Under the pieces are notes generated by a model. It searched no databases, was not told the origin of the DNA, and worked only from the letters and a program-made list of their open reading frames with translations. Shown here piece by piece: positions 27,907 to 37,063 of a stretch of 64,000 nt of DNA. Each line of letters starts with the position of its first letter. Position 1 is the first letter of the stretch. The stretch comes from Bacillus infantis (lineage in GTDB: Bacteria > Bacillota > Bacilli > Bacillales > Cytobacillaceae). Location: positions 62,001 to 126,000 of the forward strand of contig NZ_JAIVAP010000011.1 of assembly GCF_020171945.1 (NCBI RefSeq), given 5' to 3'. Both the position numbers and the translations under genes were made by a program.

Positions 27907-29169
27907 ATGAGTAAAGTAGATTTGGATTTTTCACTGAGTGCGGTTCCGCAGAAGCACCGCAGCGGATTTTGGAGAATGCTTGTGGTGATGCTGGGGCTGA
28001 CGTTTTTCTCGGCAAGCATGTGGTCAGGCGGGACGCTTGGTTCAGGGCTGACTTTTATGCAGTTTATCGGCATCGTCCTGGCTGGGAACCTGATTCTTGG
28101 CGCTTATACTGGAGCGCTTGCCTATATCGCGGCCGAGACCGGCTTATCGACCCATCTGCTGACGCGCTATGCATTCGGTGAAAAAGGTTCTTATCTTTCT
28201 TCATTCTTACTGGCAGCGACCCAGGTTGGCTGGTTCGGCGTCGGTGTCGCGATGTTTGCTCTTCCTGTCCAGAAGGTGACAGGGCTTGATGCGTATCTGC
28301 TGATTGCGATTGCCGGCATCCTGATGACGGCGACAGCATTTTTCGGAATGAAGGCACTGGCGATCTTGAGCTTTATCGCGGTTCCGCTTATCACCATTCT
28401 TGGCAGCTTTTCAGTGTTCAAGGCAACAGAAACGGTTGGAGGTCTTGACGGCCTTATGCAGTATCAGCCTACAGAAGCAATCGGGCTTGCAGCAGCATTG
28501 ACGATCTGTGTCGGTTCTTTTATCAGTGCCGGAACGCTGACGCCTGACTTTGCCCGCTTCGCCCAGACAAAGCGTTCAGCTATCATTACGACTGTAATTG
28601 CCTTCTTTATCGGAAATTCACTCATGTTCATCTTCGGTGCTATCGGCGCAATCGCAACTGGCCAATCAGATATTTCCGAAGTGATGTTCATTCAAAAATT
28701 GATCCTCCCGGCCATCCTTGTGCTGGGGCTTAATATCTGGACAACTAATGACAATGCACTGTATGCATCCGGACTCGGTTTCTCAAGCATCACGAAAATC
28801 TCAAAAAGCAAGGTTGTCATTTTTAACGGAATCGTCGGAACTATCCTGGCAATGTGGCTTTACAATAACTTCGTCGGATGGCTGACCATCCTTGGGGCAG
28901 CTCTGCCGCCTGTTGGCGCCATCATTCTCGCAGACTATTTTATCATCAACAGAGGCAAGTATAAGAAATTTGAGCAAATGACATTCAAAGCTGTCAACTG
29001 GCCGGCCATGATCGCATGGGGTGCAGGTGTGCTTGCTGCGAACTTTATTCCGGGGATCCCTCCGGTCAATGCACTGCTAGGAGCGGCGATCACATTCGTT
29101 GTCATCACGAAGCTTGCAGCTCTCACGGCAAACACAGGCACGATATCAGAAATGGAAAAGGTGAGCTAA
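27907..29169 (+). CDS. codB: Cytosine permease (NCS1 family)
   Basis: The 420-residue NCS1 transporter has about 12 helices, the N-terminal pattern SAVPQKHRSGFW before helix 1, and CVGSFISAGTLTPDFARFAQ in the middle. LNIWTTNDNALYASGLGFS is typical of CodB. The length matches E. coli CodB (419). ATG 27907 is used because AGGAGGA at 27894-27900 is well spaced for it and too close to ATG 27901. It imports cytosine for CodA and is regulated by the PyrR-type leader upstream. Confidence 0.85.
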   Translation: MSKVDLDFSLSAVPQKHRSGFWRMLVVMLGLTFFSASMWSGGTLGSGLTFMQFIGIVLAGNLILGAYTGALAYIAAETGLSTHLLTRYAFGEKGSYLSSFLLAATQVGWFGVGVAMFALPVQKVTGLDAYLLIAIAGILMTATAFFGMKALAILSFIAVPLITILGSFSVFKATETVGGLDGLMQYQPTEAIGLAAALTICVGSFISAGTLTPDFARFAQTKRSAIITTVIAFFIGNSLMFIFGAIGAIATGQSDISEVMFIQKLILPAILVLGLNIWTTNDNALYASGLGFSSITKISKSKVVIFNGIVGTILAMWLYNNFVGWLTILGAALPPVGAIILADYFIINRGKYKKFEQMTFKAVNWPAMIAWGAGVLAANFIPGIPPVNALLGAAITFVVITKLAALTANTGTISEMEKVS

Positions 29170-30441
29170 ATGATGTTAATTAAAAATGCGAAGCTTAGAG
29201 GTAAGGATGGGCTTTGGAATATAACAGTAAGAGACGAAAAGATTGCGGAATTGTCGAAGGGGGATGTATCAGATTGGCAAGGTGAGGAGCTTGATGTAAA
29301 AGGGGCGCTTGTTTCTGCCCCGTTCATTGAACCGCATATCCACCTTGATACAACGCTCACAGCAGGAGAGCCTGAATGGAATCAGAGCGGCACATTGTTC
29401 GAGGGCATCCAGAGATGGGCACAGCGCAAGGAGACTTTGACACATGAGGATGTAAAGGAGCGGGCTAAAAAAGCGCTCAAATGGCAGATCGCACAGGGAA
29501 TCCAGCATGTCCGCACACATGTGGATGTGACGGATCCAACCTTGACGGCGCTGAAGGCGCTTTTAGAAGTAAAAGAAGAAATGGCTTCACATGTCGATCT
29601 GCAGCTGGTCGCTTTTCCGCAGGAGGGAATCCTTTCTTATCCGAGCGGGGCAGAGCTGATGGAAGAAGCGCTGAAAATGGGTGCAGACGTGGTCGGCGGC
29701 ATTCCGCACTTTGAGTTTACGAGAGAATATGGCGTATCTTCTATGAAAATTGCATTCGACCTTGCGGAAAAATATGACCGCCTTGTAGACATTCACTGCG
29801 ATGAAATCGATGATGAGCAGTCACGGTTTGTAGAAGTAGTGGCAGCGGAAGCATATGAGCGCGGATTCGGCAGCAAGGTGACGGCCAGCCATACGACGGC
29901 GATGGGCTCCTATAATGATGCTTATGCCTACAAACTCTTCAGGCTTCTGAAGATGTCGGAAATAAACTTTGTGGCTAACCCCCTTGTAAATATCCATCTT
30001 CAGGGCCGTTTTGATACGTATCCAAAACGGAGGGGCATCACAAGAGTGAAGGAGCTTCTCGAAGCGGGAATGAATGTGAGCTTCGGGCATGATGATATCT
30101 TTGATCCATGGTATCCGCTTGGAACAGGCAATATGCTTCAGGTTCTCCACATGGGCATCCACGTATCCCAGCTCATGGGTTATGAAGAAATTGTCCGTTC
30201 CTTCGATCTGATTACAGATAACAGCGCCAAGACGCTTCATATCGAAGACAGCTACGGGATAGAAGCTGGAAAACCGGCCAGCTTCATTGTCCTTGACGCT
30301 GAAAATGAATACGAAGCCATCCGCAAACAGGCAGCCGTCCTTTACTCTATCAGGAACGGCAAGATCATCGCGCAGACAAGCCCAAGGCAGACCTCTATTC
30401 TGCTGGGGGAGGAAAGAGAAATTATAGATTTTAGCAAATAA
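29170..30441 (+). CDS. codA: Cytosine deaminase
   Basis: The 423-residue amidohydrolase-superfamily enzyme has [12 protein letters not shown] with metal ligands His56 and His58, [13 protein letters not shown] with the catalytic Glu, and [17 protein letters not shown] with the metal-binding Asp of CodA. E. coli CodA has 427 residues. It converts cytosine to uracil, feeding pyrimidine salvage. The start directly follows the codB TAA; ATG 29173 is an alternative. Confidence 0.85.
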   Translation: MMLIKNAKLRGKDGLWNITVRDEKIAELSKGDVSDWQGEELDVKGALVSAPFIEPHIHLDTTLTAGEPEWNQSGTLFEGIQRWAQRKETLTHEDVKERAKKALKWQIAQGIQHVRTHVDVTDPTLTALKALLEVKEEMASHVDLQLVAFPQEGILSYPSGAELMEEALKMGADVVGGIPHFEFTREYGVSSMKIAFDLAEKYDRLVDIHCDEIDDEQSRFVEVVAAEAYERGFGSKVTASHTTAMGSYNDAYAYKLFRLLKMSEINFVANPLVNIHLQGRFDTYPKRRGITRVKELLEAGMNVSFGHDDIFDPWYPLGTGNMLQVLHMGIHVSQLMGYEEIVRSFDLITDNSAKTLHIEDSYGIEAGKPASFIVLDAENEYEAIRKQAAVLYSIRNGKIIAQTSPRQTSILLGEEREIIDFSK

Positions 30442-30448
30442 TACAAAG

Positions 30449-30477
30449 AAAAGGGGCAGCGGCGGCTGCCCCTTTTT
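30449..30477 (+). terminator. Rho-independent terminator of codBA
   Basis: AAGGGGCAGC (30451-30460) pairs with GCTGCCCCTT (30465-30474), flanked by A's and T's. Confidence 0.85.
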
Positions 30478-30480
30478 GGT

Positions 30481-30543
30481 CCGTGTCAGGCACCGCGAAA
30501 AGACACTTTTCCTATATTTGTCCACGAGCAGTGCCTGACACGG
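30481..30543. repeat. Dispersed repeat family A-like palindrome
   Basis: CCGTGTCAGGCAC (30481-30493) and GTGCCTGACACGG (30531-30543) are perfect 13-bp inverted repeats with a 37-nt centre. They are related to the GGTGACAGGCACC elements elsewhere in the window. Confidence 0.7.
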
Positions 30544-30614
30544 GGATCTACGCTGTATAGTTTAATTCCTCAACGGCGAGACTGTTCTTAAAGAAACTAA
30601 GGCGGTGCGCTATT

Positions 30615-31049
30615 TTGAGGATTCTCTTTGTGGTTGTGATGAGTGCCTTTATATTTGTTTGTACTTGTTCGAGCAGTTTTGCTGATTTAAAAGAATCTGG
30701 AGAAGTTCATTTTGAATGGCAGGGGGACCCTTCGTTTGGAGAGCTGCTGCTGCCTTGGCCACCCAGTGCTGATAGGGATTTTGCTTTCCAGAAGGCTGGA
30801 CATGCTCTTTCCTTTTTTATTTTGACTGGCGGGCTGCTGAGCCTCATCCCCCAAGCATATTCAGCTATAATCGCAGCCATATATGCGATGGCAACAGAAA
30901 TACTGCAGCTGTGCTTTATGAGGAGCGGGCTGCTGCTGGATGTGATGGTGGACTGCGGAGGCATCTTTCTTGCGCTGCTTGTCTTTGGTTTAATTAAATA
31001 TGCTGCAGGCCAAAACAGGCAGCAAAAAAGTATGAGCCAGAACAAATAA
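30615..31049 (+). CDS. VanZ-like family membrane protein
   Basis: The 144-residue protein has an N-terminal signal/membrane segment, then the VanZ-like pattern FAFQKAGHALSFFIL, the helix IAAIYAMATEILQLCFM with the conserved Glu, and a C-terminal helix after LLLDVMVDCGG. VanZ-like proteins of Bacillus are of unclear function; some relate to teicoplanin tolerance. TTG 30615 follows AAGGCGGTG. Confidence 0.65.
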   Translation: MRILFVVVMSAFIFVCTCSSSFADLKESGEVHFEWQGDPSFGELLLPWPPSADRDFAFQKAGHALSFFILTGGLLSLIPQAYSAIIAAIYAMATEILQLCFMRSGLLLDVMVDCGGIFLALLVFGLIKYAAGQNRQQKSMSQNK

Positions 31050-31209
31050 CGGTTTTCTGGTAATTGGCGCACAGCTCCTCCGAAGGAATCAATCAAATCT
31101 TGCCATTTACCCTTCCTCTTTTTTTATAATATAATGACACAGGCAAAGCTTTTAGATGCATTCTAGCAGCTTTACTGTTTATTGAGTCTTTTTAATAGAG
31201 GTTGGATAA

Positions 31210-31910
31210 ATGAAGAATATATATCTTGATTATAATCAGATTTCCCTTTCGCTTGATTCTCTGGCGGACGAGATAAGGGGGGAGGGCTTTGACGGTCTCG
31301 TGATTATTTTGCGGGGCGGCTCTTTTCCTGGCTTTCACCTGGCTTTCCTGACAGGGCTGCCTTATTATTTTTTGACATATGACCGCAGCAGCGAGTCGCC
31401 CGAGTGGAAAGGCCATGCCCCAGCCTAAAGAAAGCCCTCCTAGTTGAAGACTTTGCGGGGATGGGGAATACGCTGATCAACAGCAAAGAGTTTTTAATAA
31501 AGCAAGGAATTGAAGTAAAGACACTGGTTATCTGCAAGGATCCGAAATCCGCTTCAATGCCTGACTTTTTCTGCTTTGAAACAAAGGAAGAAAATGCCCG
31601 CTTCATTTTGCCATGGGAAAGATTCAGGCTCAATCCAGCGGAAAGCAGGGTTTCAAGAGCAGAAAATATCGCCGATCATCAATTTGAGAGAACCCTTTGG
31701 GATGAGCAGCTCTTTTCCCTTGTCCGCGAAGGCGATGGAATTGCGGCAGGGCATATCGATAAAGGGGAAATGGCGATTTCACTCGGCTTTACCCATGTGG
31801 TGACGGTGAATGTTGAAGAGGCCATTCTAATATCCTCTCAATATCCTGAACTCAGGGTAGCATGGTGGGACGGAGAGAGAAGATTTATGATACAGTCTAA
31901 GGCGGTATAA
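31210..31910 (+). pseudogene. Phosphoribosyltransferase gene interrupted by a frameshift
   Basis: The 5' frame (31210-31428, 72 codons) holds GFDGLVIILRGGSFPGFHLA, an N-terminal PRTase strand-loop. The other frame, readable from about 31404 to 31910, holds ALLVEDFAGMGNTL, the PRPP-binding motif, and ISLGFTHVVTVNVEEA. The two fit end to end as one protein of about 230 residues if reading shifts by one base (-1) near 31404-31428. No good slippery heptamer or separate RBS is seen, so an indel mutation or a sequencing error is more likely than programmed frameshifting. It lies near codBA, so base salvage is a plausible ancestral role. Confidence 0.65.
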
Positions 31911-31912
31911 GG

Positions 31913-31944
31913 AAAGAGGGACAGGTACTTGTTCCTCTTTTTTT
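31913..31944 (+). terminator. Rho-independent terminator
   Basis: AAAGAGGGACA pairs with TGTTCCTCTTT (one G-U), then a T-run. It closes the frameshifted phosphoribosyltransferase gene. Confidence 0.75.
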
Positions 31945-32207
31945 GCTGAAAAATACTATTATCTTTAGATTTTCCCAAGCAGGTACTGCAATAAAGAACT
32001 TCAGGACAACCCTTGCAGCGAATAAATTACTTAATAGAGAACCTGGCATTCTTGAATCAGACCAGTCTTCAAATAAACACTACATAAGGCCTAAATGATA
32101 ATGACAGGATTTTCGTAAGTTTTCCCAAGGCCAACCCCATTGTTGCGGCTGCCAATATTTGATAGTTTTGAAGGGAAGGACCCGAAACTATTTTAGGAGG
32201 AGATATT
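31945..32207 (+). other. Leader region of the LysM gene
   Basis: This 263-bp stretch has no ORF. ATAGTTT (32162-32168) and AAACTAT (32185-32191) form a hairpin with inner GGG/CCC pairing just before the AGGAGG site. I cannot assign a known riboswitch. Confidence 0.35.
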
Positions 32208-32474
32208 ATGAAAAAACTTGGGAAAATCGTATTAGCGTCTGCTATGTCTTTAGGTATCCTGGGCGGTGTTGGGAATATTGGTGCTTCTACTGCTGAGGCT
32301 GCCCCTGCAGGCTGCTTCGGCCCGGTCTATTATTACGTGAAATCTGGAGATACACTCTCAGGAATTGCCGCTAAATATGGAGTTACAACAGCCTATCTGG
32401 CATCATTGAACAATATCTCAGATCCGAACAAAATCTATGTGGGCCAGCGTATAACTACATATAACTGCAATTAA
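32208..32474 (+). CDS. Secreted LysM-domain protein
   Basis: This 88-residue protein has a signal peptide ending near STAEAA. A single LysM domain follows ([20 protein letters not shown]...[16 protein letters not shown]). It binds peptidoglycan or related glycans. Cysteines flank the domain (Cys36 and a Cys in the C-terminal YNCN) and could form a disulfide. No catalytic domain is fused. The RBS is TTTTAGGAGGAG. The gene converges with the M14 carboxypeptidase gene. Confidence 0.8.
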   Translation: MKKLGKIVLASAMSLGILGGVGNIGASTAEAAPAGCFGPVYYYVKSGDTLSGIAAKYGVTTAYLASLNNISDPNKIYVGQRITTYNCN

Positions 32475-32482
32475 TACAATTA

Positions 32483-32521
32483 AAGCCTCCATCCTGTCGT
32501 GAACAGGATGGAGGCTTCTTT
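32483..32521 (+). terminator. Rho-independent terminator of the LysM gene
   Basis: AAGCCTCCATCCTGT pairs perfectly with ACAGGATGGAGGCTT (15 bp), followed by CTTTTA. It lies between convergent genes. Confidence 0.85.
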
Positions 32522-32527
32522 TATCCT

Positions 32528-33739
32528 TTACAGCCCTGGCTCATAAGCGGTATTCGGGATTTTTTCATAATCATCCGCATCCAGGTTTTCCACGGATCCA
32601 TCTGCAACTCCTTTAATAATGGCATTCAATCCGGTTTCGACTGCTTTGACAAGCTGACCTTTTTTCTTTTGGCCAAGCGTATGTGACTGGCCTCTCACCT
32701 CAAACAAAACAGTGCCGCTGCCGTTAAGGGCAAAGCTTCCCAATGCAGTTCCTGGAAGGTCAAGGTTCCGCTGATAGAGGGTAATGTTATTGAACGGAGA
32801 GTTTCCGATTGATTGCAAGGCATTGTAAGCTGCTAAATTCAGCTGCTTGGAAAACTCAACATTATATTGATCCGCATATTCCGCATATTTTGCTCCTGCT
32901 GGAGTGTTTGGATCAGGCACAAACTCGCCTGACAAAGACATAGTAACGATGTCATCCGTTCCCTCTACATAGTATTGCCCCTGATGGTGAAGGTCAACGA
33001 AGACATCAACCTTCCCGAACTCGGCCATTAATCCTTTATACACGTCCCTTACGGTTTGGGATTCCGGTGTTATGTACCAGCCTGGCTGGCTTGACCTGCC
33101 TGGGAAATCCTCGGCTCGGGGGATGTAATCCAGGTCAGGGTTGAAGTCGCGGTTTACATCAAACCCGGGCTGTCCGGTGTAATTTCTCTCCTGGATTGTG
33201 CCAGATGCATAATAATTCCAGGCCGGCCTCACTGCCGCTGCAAGCTGAGGGAATTCCTGCACAGCTTCTGCCCAGGACATATCGTTTCCGCGTCGGTCAA
33301 GCTCTGAAGCGTCCGGATTTATTTTTGGCAGAACGACCAAAGTGACACTTTCGAGGATTTCCCTGGCTTCTGGTGAGTTGCTTGATCCCAGGTATTGAAG
33401 GATTTTCAGCAAAGCCTCTGTACCGGTCTTTTCATTGCCGTGAATTTCGCTTTCAATCAGAATCACTTTTTTCCCCGTACCGACTCGTGCCTGGTAAATG
33501 TCCCGCCCCTGGTTGGATTGCCCGACAACCGATAACGACACTTTTCCCTGGCTGCTCTTTTCAATCTGCTGGAGCTTGTTCACCATTTCGGCATAGTCAG
33601 TAAATCCAGCTACAGAGCTGGCTTCGTACTGTCCTGCCTTGCCGGCATCAGGAGATGGGGCCGCAATGGCTGTGCCTCCAATCCCCGCACATAAAACAAC
33701 TGCTGTACTTAATCCTGTAATCCATTTGTTTTTCTTCAT
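32528..33739 (-). CDS. Secreted M14-family zinc carboxypeptidase
   Basis: The 403-residue product has a signal peptide (ITGLSTAVVLCAGIGGTAIAA). The M14 motifs are His100 and Glu103 in EIHGNEKTG, NRDFN near 196-200, and VFVDLHHQG with the third zinc-ligand His near 251. The catalytic Glu is probably in GTVLFEVRGQ near the C-terminus. It removes C-terminal residues from peptides or cell-wall stems outside the cell. The start MKKNKW at 33739 is chosen because AGGGGAGTGGCAGG precedes it; upstream codons lack an RBS. Confidence 0.8.
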   Translation of the reverse strand: MKKNKWITGLSTAVVLCAGIGGTAIAAPSPDAGKAGQYEASSVAGFTDYAEMVNKLQQIEKSSQGKVSLSVVGQSNQGRDIYQARVGTGKKVILIESEIHGNEKTGTEALLKILQYLGSSNSPEAREILESVTLVVLPKINPDASELDRRGNDMSWAEAVQEFPQLAAAVRPAWNYYASGTIQERNYTGQPGFDVNRDFNPDLDYIPRAEDFPGRSSQPGWYITPESQTVRDVYKGLMAEFGKVDVFVDLHHQGQYYVEGTDDIVTMSLSGEFVPDPNTPAGAKYAEYADQYNVEFSKQLNLAAYNALQSIGNSPFNNITLYQRNLDLPGTALGSFALNGSGTVLFEVRGQSHTLGQKKKGQLVKAVETGLNAIIKGVADGSVENLDADDYEKIPNTAYEPGL

Positions 33740-33776
33740 CCTGCCACTCCCCTTTATTTTTCTTACAAAGACTATT

Positions 33777-33812
33777 CTAAATCGACAAGCCGCTGACACC
33801 TTGTCGATTTAG
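33777..33812. promoter_or_regulatory. Perfect 13-bp inverted repeat upstream of the carboxypeptidase gene
   Basis: CTAAATCGACAAG and CTTGTCGATTTAG are separated by 10 bp, 38-73 bp upstream of the minus-strand start. No T-tract follows on the minus strand, so an operator or 5'-leader hairpin is more likely than a terminator. Confidence 0.5.
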
Positions 33813-34105
33813 GAACCATGTTCGGGTCTAGTTTTGTAGGAATGAAATGAAGGGTGTCGAATATTTCGCTTTTCGAAACAATTGAATAGTTTGTCCCATC
33901 AGAAAAAACGGGTGATTAGGTCCTTTGTCCCTCAGCTTCTGATTCAGCAGGACTATATAAGCTCGACATAAGGCATAATAATTTCTGATTGCCTAATTTC
34001 CTTCAATTAGAAGATTAATATATACTATGGAAATATAATAAAAATTATACTAAAACGGTAAATTAATGTAATAATGCCTATGTTATTTATTAACATAATT
34101 CCCTT
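33813..34105. other. AT-rich intergenic stretch upstream of the S-layer promoter
   Basis: No ORF, repeat or strong structure was seen. The region becomes very AT-rich from about 34010. Confidence 0.4.
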
Positions 34106-34114
34106 TGATATAAT
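34106..34114 (+). promoter_or_regulatory. Extended -10 promoter of the S-layer gene
   Basis: TGATATAAT fits an extended -10 (TG-n-TATAAT), with no good -35. The resulting 5' leader would be about 170 nt, typical of S-layer genes with stable mRNA. Confidence 0.5.
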
Positions 34115-34290
34115 CATTTTGGTAAAAGAGAGCATTTGAGTAGGTTAATCCCTCTGATGGGTGCTTTTTTTACCGTGATAAAAGATACAGGACAGAGAGC
34201 AATGCTATGATTCTGGGAAATCATACATACATTCTCTGAATTGAATACTAGATTTTACTACTAGAATTAACAGGGAGGATACAATTTATT

Positions 34291-36804
34291 ATGGCTTACC
34301 AATCCAAAAATTATAAAAAGTTTATTGCATCATCTATGACAGCTGCTATGGTTGCTTCTGCAGTGGCACCAGCTGCCAGCTTCGCAGCTTCTGATTTTAA
34401 AGATGTAAAAGCTGATAACTTCTACTATGACTATATTACTGCTCTTGCAGATGCTGATATCATCGATGGCCGTCCTGACGGAACATTTGACTTAGGCGGA
34501 AAGATCAACCGCGCTGAAGCATCTAAAATGGTGGCAAACATCCTTAAGCTGGATACAGACAAAGCTCCAGCTGCTAAATTTTCTGATGTAGATCAGTCTA
34601 AATGGTACGCAGAGTACATCAATGCTCTTTATGCAGAAGGCCTTATTGATGGTAAAGGAGCAGGCAAATTCGACCCTAACGGTACATTGACTCGCGGCGA
34701 GTTCGCTAAAATGGTTGTTGATGCTTACGACTTAACTTTAAATGCTAATGGCCCGAAAGCTAACTTCACTGATGTAAAAGCTGACAAGTGGTATGCTGAC
34801 TATGTTGCGATCCTGTTCTCACATGAACTTGTAACTGGTACTACAAGCACTACTTTCTCACCAGATGCTCAGATCAAGCGTGCAGACTTTGCCAAGCTTC
34901 TGACTGAAACTGACTGGGAAAAAGGCTCTACTCTAGAAAAGCCAAATGCGGCTCAAGCTTCTGTTGACAGCGTAACAGGCGTTAACGCAAAAACAATCGA
35001 AGTTAAGTTCACAAAGGCAGTAGACACTAAAACTATTGACGCAATCACTCTGGAAGCTGGAACAGGTGCTTCTGATGCAGGTACTGTTTCTAAAGAATTG
35101 AGTGCAGACGGCAAAACATTGACACTGAAAGCTCAAAAAATCTTCAAGGGCAGCTACACAGTAAAGGTTCCTTTCGAAGCTGTTAAAGATACAGACGGCG
35201 AATTCGTTAAGCCTGTAAATGCAAAAGTAACTGTAAACGATACTGCAGCTCCAGTCCTGACTTCTGCAGCAGCAGCGATCAAAGATACAGCTGACGGAGT
35301 CAAAAAAGTAACATTAACATTTGACGAAGAAGTTTCTTCTATTGAAACAGTTAAAATCAATGGTACTAACTACGATGCTGTTGTTGCTGGAAACAAAGCA
35401 ACTGTAGCAGTTAACCTTGATGCAACTAAAACTTACGATGTTACTGTTGTAAATGCAAAAGATGCTGCCAACAACGTGAAAGCAGTTCAAACAAAGGCAC
35501 TGACACTATCTGTTGACAACGTAGCTCCTTCAATCACAAGCGTAACAGCTGCTGGTGAAAACCAGGTTAAGGTTGCAGTTGATGAGGATTTGAAGGATAA
35601 CAAACTTACTATCTCAGGTAAGGTTGGAACTTACACTGCTAATATTGTTACAGAAGCAGTAGTAAACCCAGAAAACAGCAAAGAGTACATCGTTACTCTG
35701 AATGACAGCTACCTTTACAAAAACGGAAACTCTGACACTGTAACTCTGACAGTTGCAAAAGATGCTTTGTCTGACGAAATCGGCAACACAAATGCTGCTG
35801 AAATCACTAAAACTGTTACAGTTAACAAAGACGTAACAGCTCCTTCAGTTGTAAAAGTAGAAACGTCTAAAACTGCTGGTAAAGTAACTTCATTCTCTGT
35901 GACTTACAGTGAGGAAGTAACAGTTAATGAAGCTGGCAAGATTTCTGTTGTGAACTCTAAAGGGGAAATTCTTTCTTCTGGCCAGGTAGTTACAGATGCA
36001 AAACTAGCTGCTAACGATGCTAAGACTGTCGTATTTACACTTGCTAGCGATCTTAAAGCAGATAAATACAGCTTCGTACTTGCAGAAGGTTATGTAGCAG
36101 ACAAAGCACTTGCACCTAACGACAGCGCTAAACACGAATTCTCAGTAGATGTAACAGAAGACGGCCAGCCTGTAGAAACAACTTTTGAAATCGAAGACGC
36201 GGATGCAGTTTCCAATGTCATTACTGTAGATTTCGGTGAAAAGGTACTAGCTACTGGAACTGGTTCAGCTCTAAACCCTGCTGCATACACAGTTAACGGA
36301 ACTGTGCTTCCAGCTGGTACTGATATTGCTTTCAAGAAGGACAATGGTGCCGTTGATCAGACAACAGTAGAAATCACTCTTCCAGAAGGCTTTGTAAAAG
36401 CTAGCGACGCAAAGGCGATCTTCACTGTTACTGGTGTAAAGACTCTTGATAACAAAGAGAGCCTGCCGTTCACTCAGACTCTGGAAATCACTGATAACAC
36501 AGCTCCAGAAGTAACGTCACTTACTGTGACAAACTTGACTGAAGTTACTGTGGCATACTCAGAGAATATCGCTATTACTGGTACTAACCCTTCCATTGCT
36601 GATGAGATTTCACTGCTTGATAGCAAGGGTGCAGTGGTTGCCTTCACTAATCCTAAAGTTGAAAATGGCAAGCTGGTATTAACTGTTGCAGATTCTTCAA
36701 AAGTTAGCTCTTTGGCTACTATCAAAGTAAATGCAGAAGATGCTAACCTCAAAGACGCAGCTGGAAATGCCCAGAAATCTGGTTTGAGCGTAGTGAAAAA
36801 ATAA
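34291..36804 (+). CDS. S-layer protein with three SLH domains and Ig-like repeats
   Basis: The 837-residue protein has signal peptide SMTAAMVASAVAPAASFA. Three SLH domains follow at about 32-215 (ASDFKDVKADNFYYDYI; FSDVDQSKWYAEYI; FTDVKADKWYADYV), each with the RAE/RGE/RAD-type motif. After them come several Big/Ig-like modules with APVLTSA, APSITSV, APSVVKV and APEVTSL starts. SLH domains attach to pyruvylated cell-wall polymer. The codons are strongly biased (GTA, ACT, GCA, CTT) compared with neighbours, indicating very high expression. The RBS is AGGGAGGA. Confidence 0.85.
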   Translation: MAYQSKNYKKFIASSMTAAMVASAVAPAASFAASDFKDVKADNFYYDYITALADADIIDGRPDGTFDLGGKINRAEASKMVANILKLDTDKAPAAKFSDVDQSKWYAEYINALYAEGLIDGKGAGKFDPNGTLTRGEFAKMVVDAYDLTLNANGPKANFTDVKADKWYADYVAILFSHELVTGTTSTTFSPDAQIKRADFAKLLTETDWEKGSTLEKPNAAQASVDSVTGVNAKTIEVKFTKAVDTKTIDAITLEAGTGASDAGTVSKELSADGKTLTLKAQKIFKGSYTVKVPFEAVKDTDGEFVKPVNAKVTVNDTAAPVLTSAAAAIKDTADGVKKVTLTFDEEVSSIETVKINGTNYDAVVAGNKATVAVNLDATKTYDVTVVNAKDAANNVKAVQTKALTLSVDNVAPSITSVTAAGENQVKVAVDEDLKDNKLTISGKVGTYTANIVTEAVVNPENSKEYIVTLNDSYLYKNGNSDTVTLTVAKDALSDEIGNTNAAEITKTVTVNKDVTAPSVVKVETSKTAGKVTSFSVTYSEEVTVNEAGKISVVNSKGEILSSGQVVTDAKLAANDAKTVVFTLASDLKADKYSFVLAEGYVADKALAPNDSAKHEFSVDVTEDGQPVETTFEIEDADAVSNVITVDFGEKVLATGTGSALNPAAYTVNGTVLPAGTDIAFKKDNGAVDQTTVEITLPEGFVKASDAKAIFTVTGVKTLDNKESLPFTQTLEITDNTAPEVTSLTVTNLTEVTVAYSENIAITGTNPSIADEISLLDSKGAVVAFTNPKVENGKLVLTVADSSKVSSLATIKVNAEDANLKDAAGNAQKSGLSVVKK

Positions 36805-36832
36805 TTATACCTTCTCGTAAGGTATGCATACC

Positions 36833-36877
36833 AAAGAACCCTCCTGACGCACTTGCTGCCGGGAGGGTTCTTTTTAT
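36833..36877 (+). terminator. Rho-independent terminator of the S-layer gene
   Basis: AAAGAACCCTCC pairs with GGAGGGTTCTTT (12 bp), then T's. Confidence 0.85.
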
Positions 36878-37063
36878 AAAAAGCCAAAATTTGAAAAAGT
36901 GCCAGACTCAGTTATTATGATAATAGTTTATATAAAGCAGACACAGCTTCCAGTGGCAGAAGTTATTAAAAATTATTCATGCAAGCATATTTTAATACTA
37001 ATTGGTACTGTTTTAGTGGTACTATAGTTCTAACAAATATCCTATATTAGTGAGGGAAGGATC

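Noticed and set aside
31404-31428. Programmed -1 frameshift in the phosphoribosyltransferase gene
   Set aside because: No X-XXY-YYZ heptamer or clear stimulatory structure was found in the overlap.
31945-32207. LysM leader as a c-di-AMP (ydaO) riboswitch
   Set aside because: The gene type fits and GACCCGAAAC is suggestive, but the other conserved segments of the riboswitch are not visible.
34140-34175. Terminator or riboswitch in the S-layer leader before the T-tract
   Set aside because: Pairing between GAGCATT and GGGTGCT is too weak and interrupted to call.
36964-36996. Operator-like dyad upstream of the RNPP-like regulator
   Set aside because: ATGC-AA-GCAT and ATTAAAA/TTTTAAT are inverted repeats but with different centres in AT-rich DNA; chance is likely.
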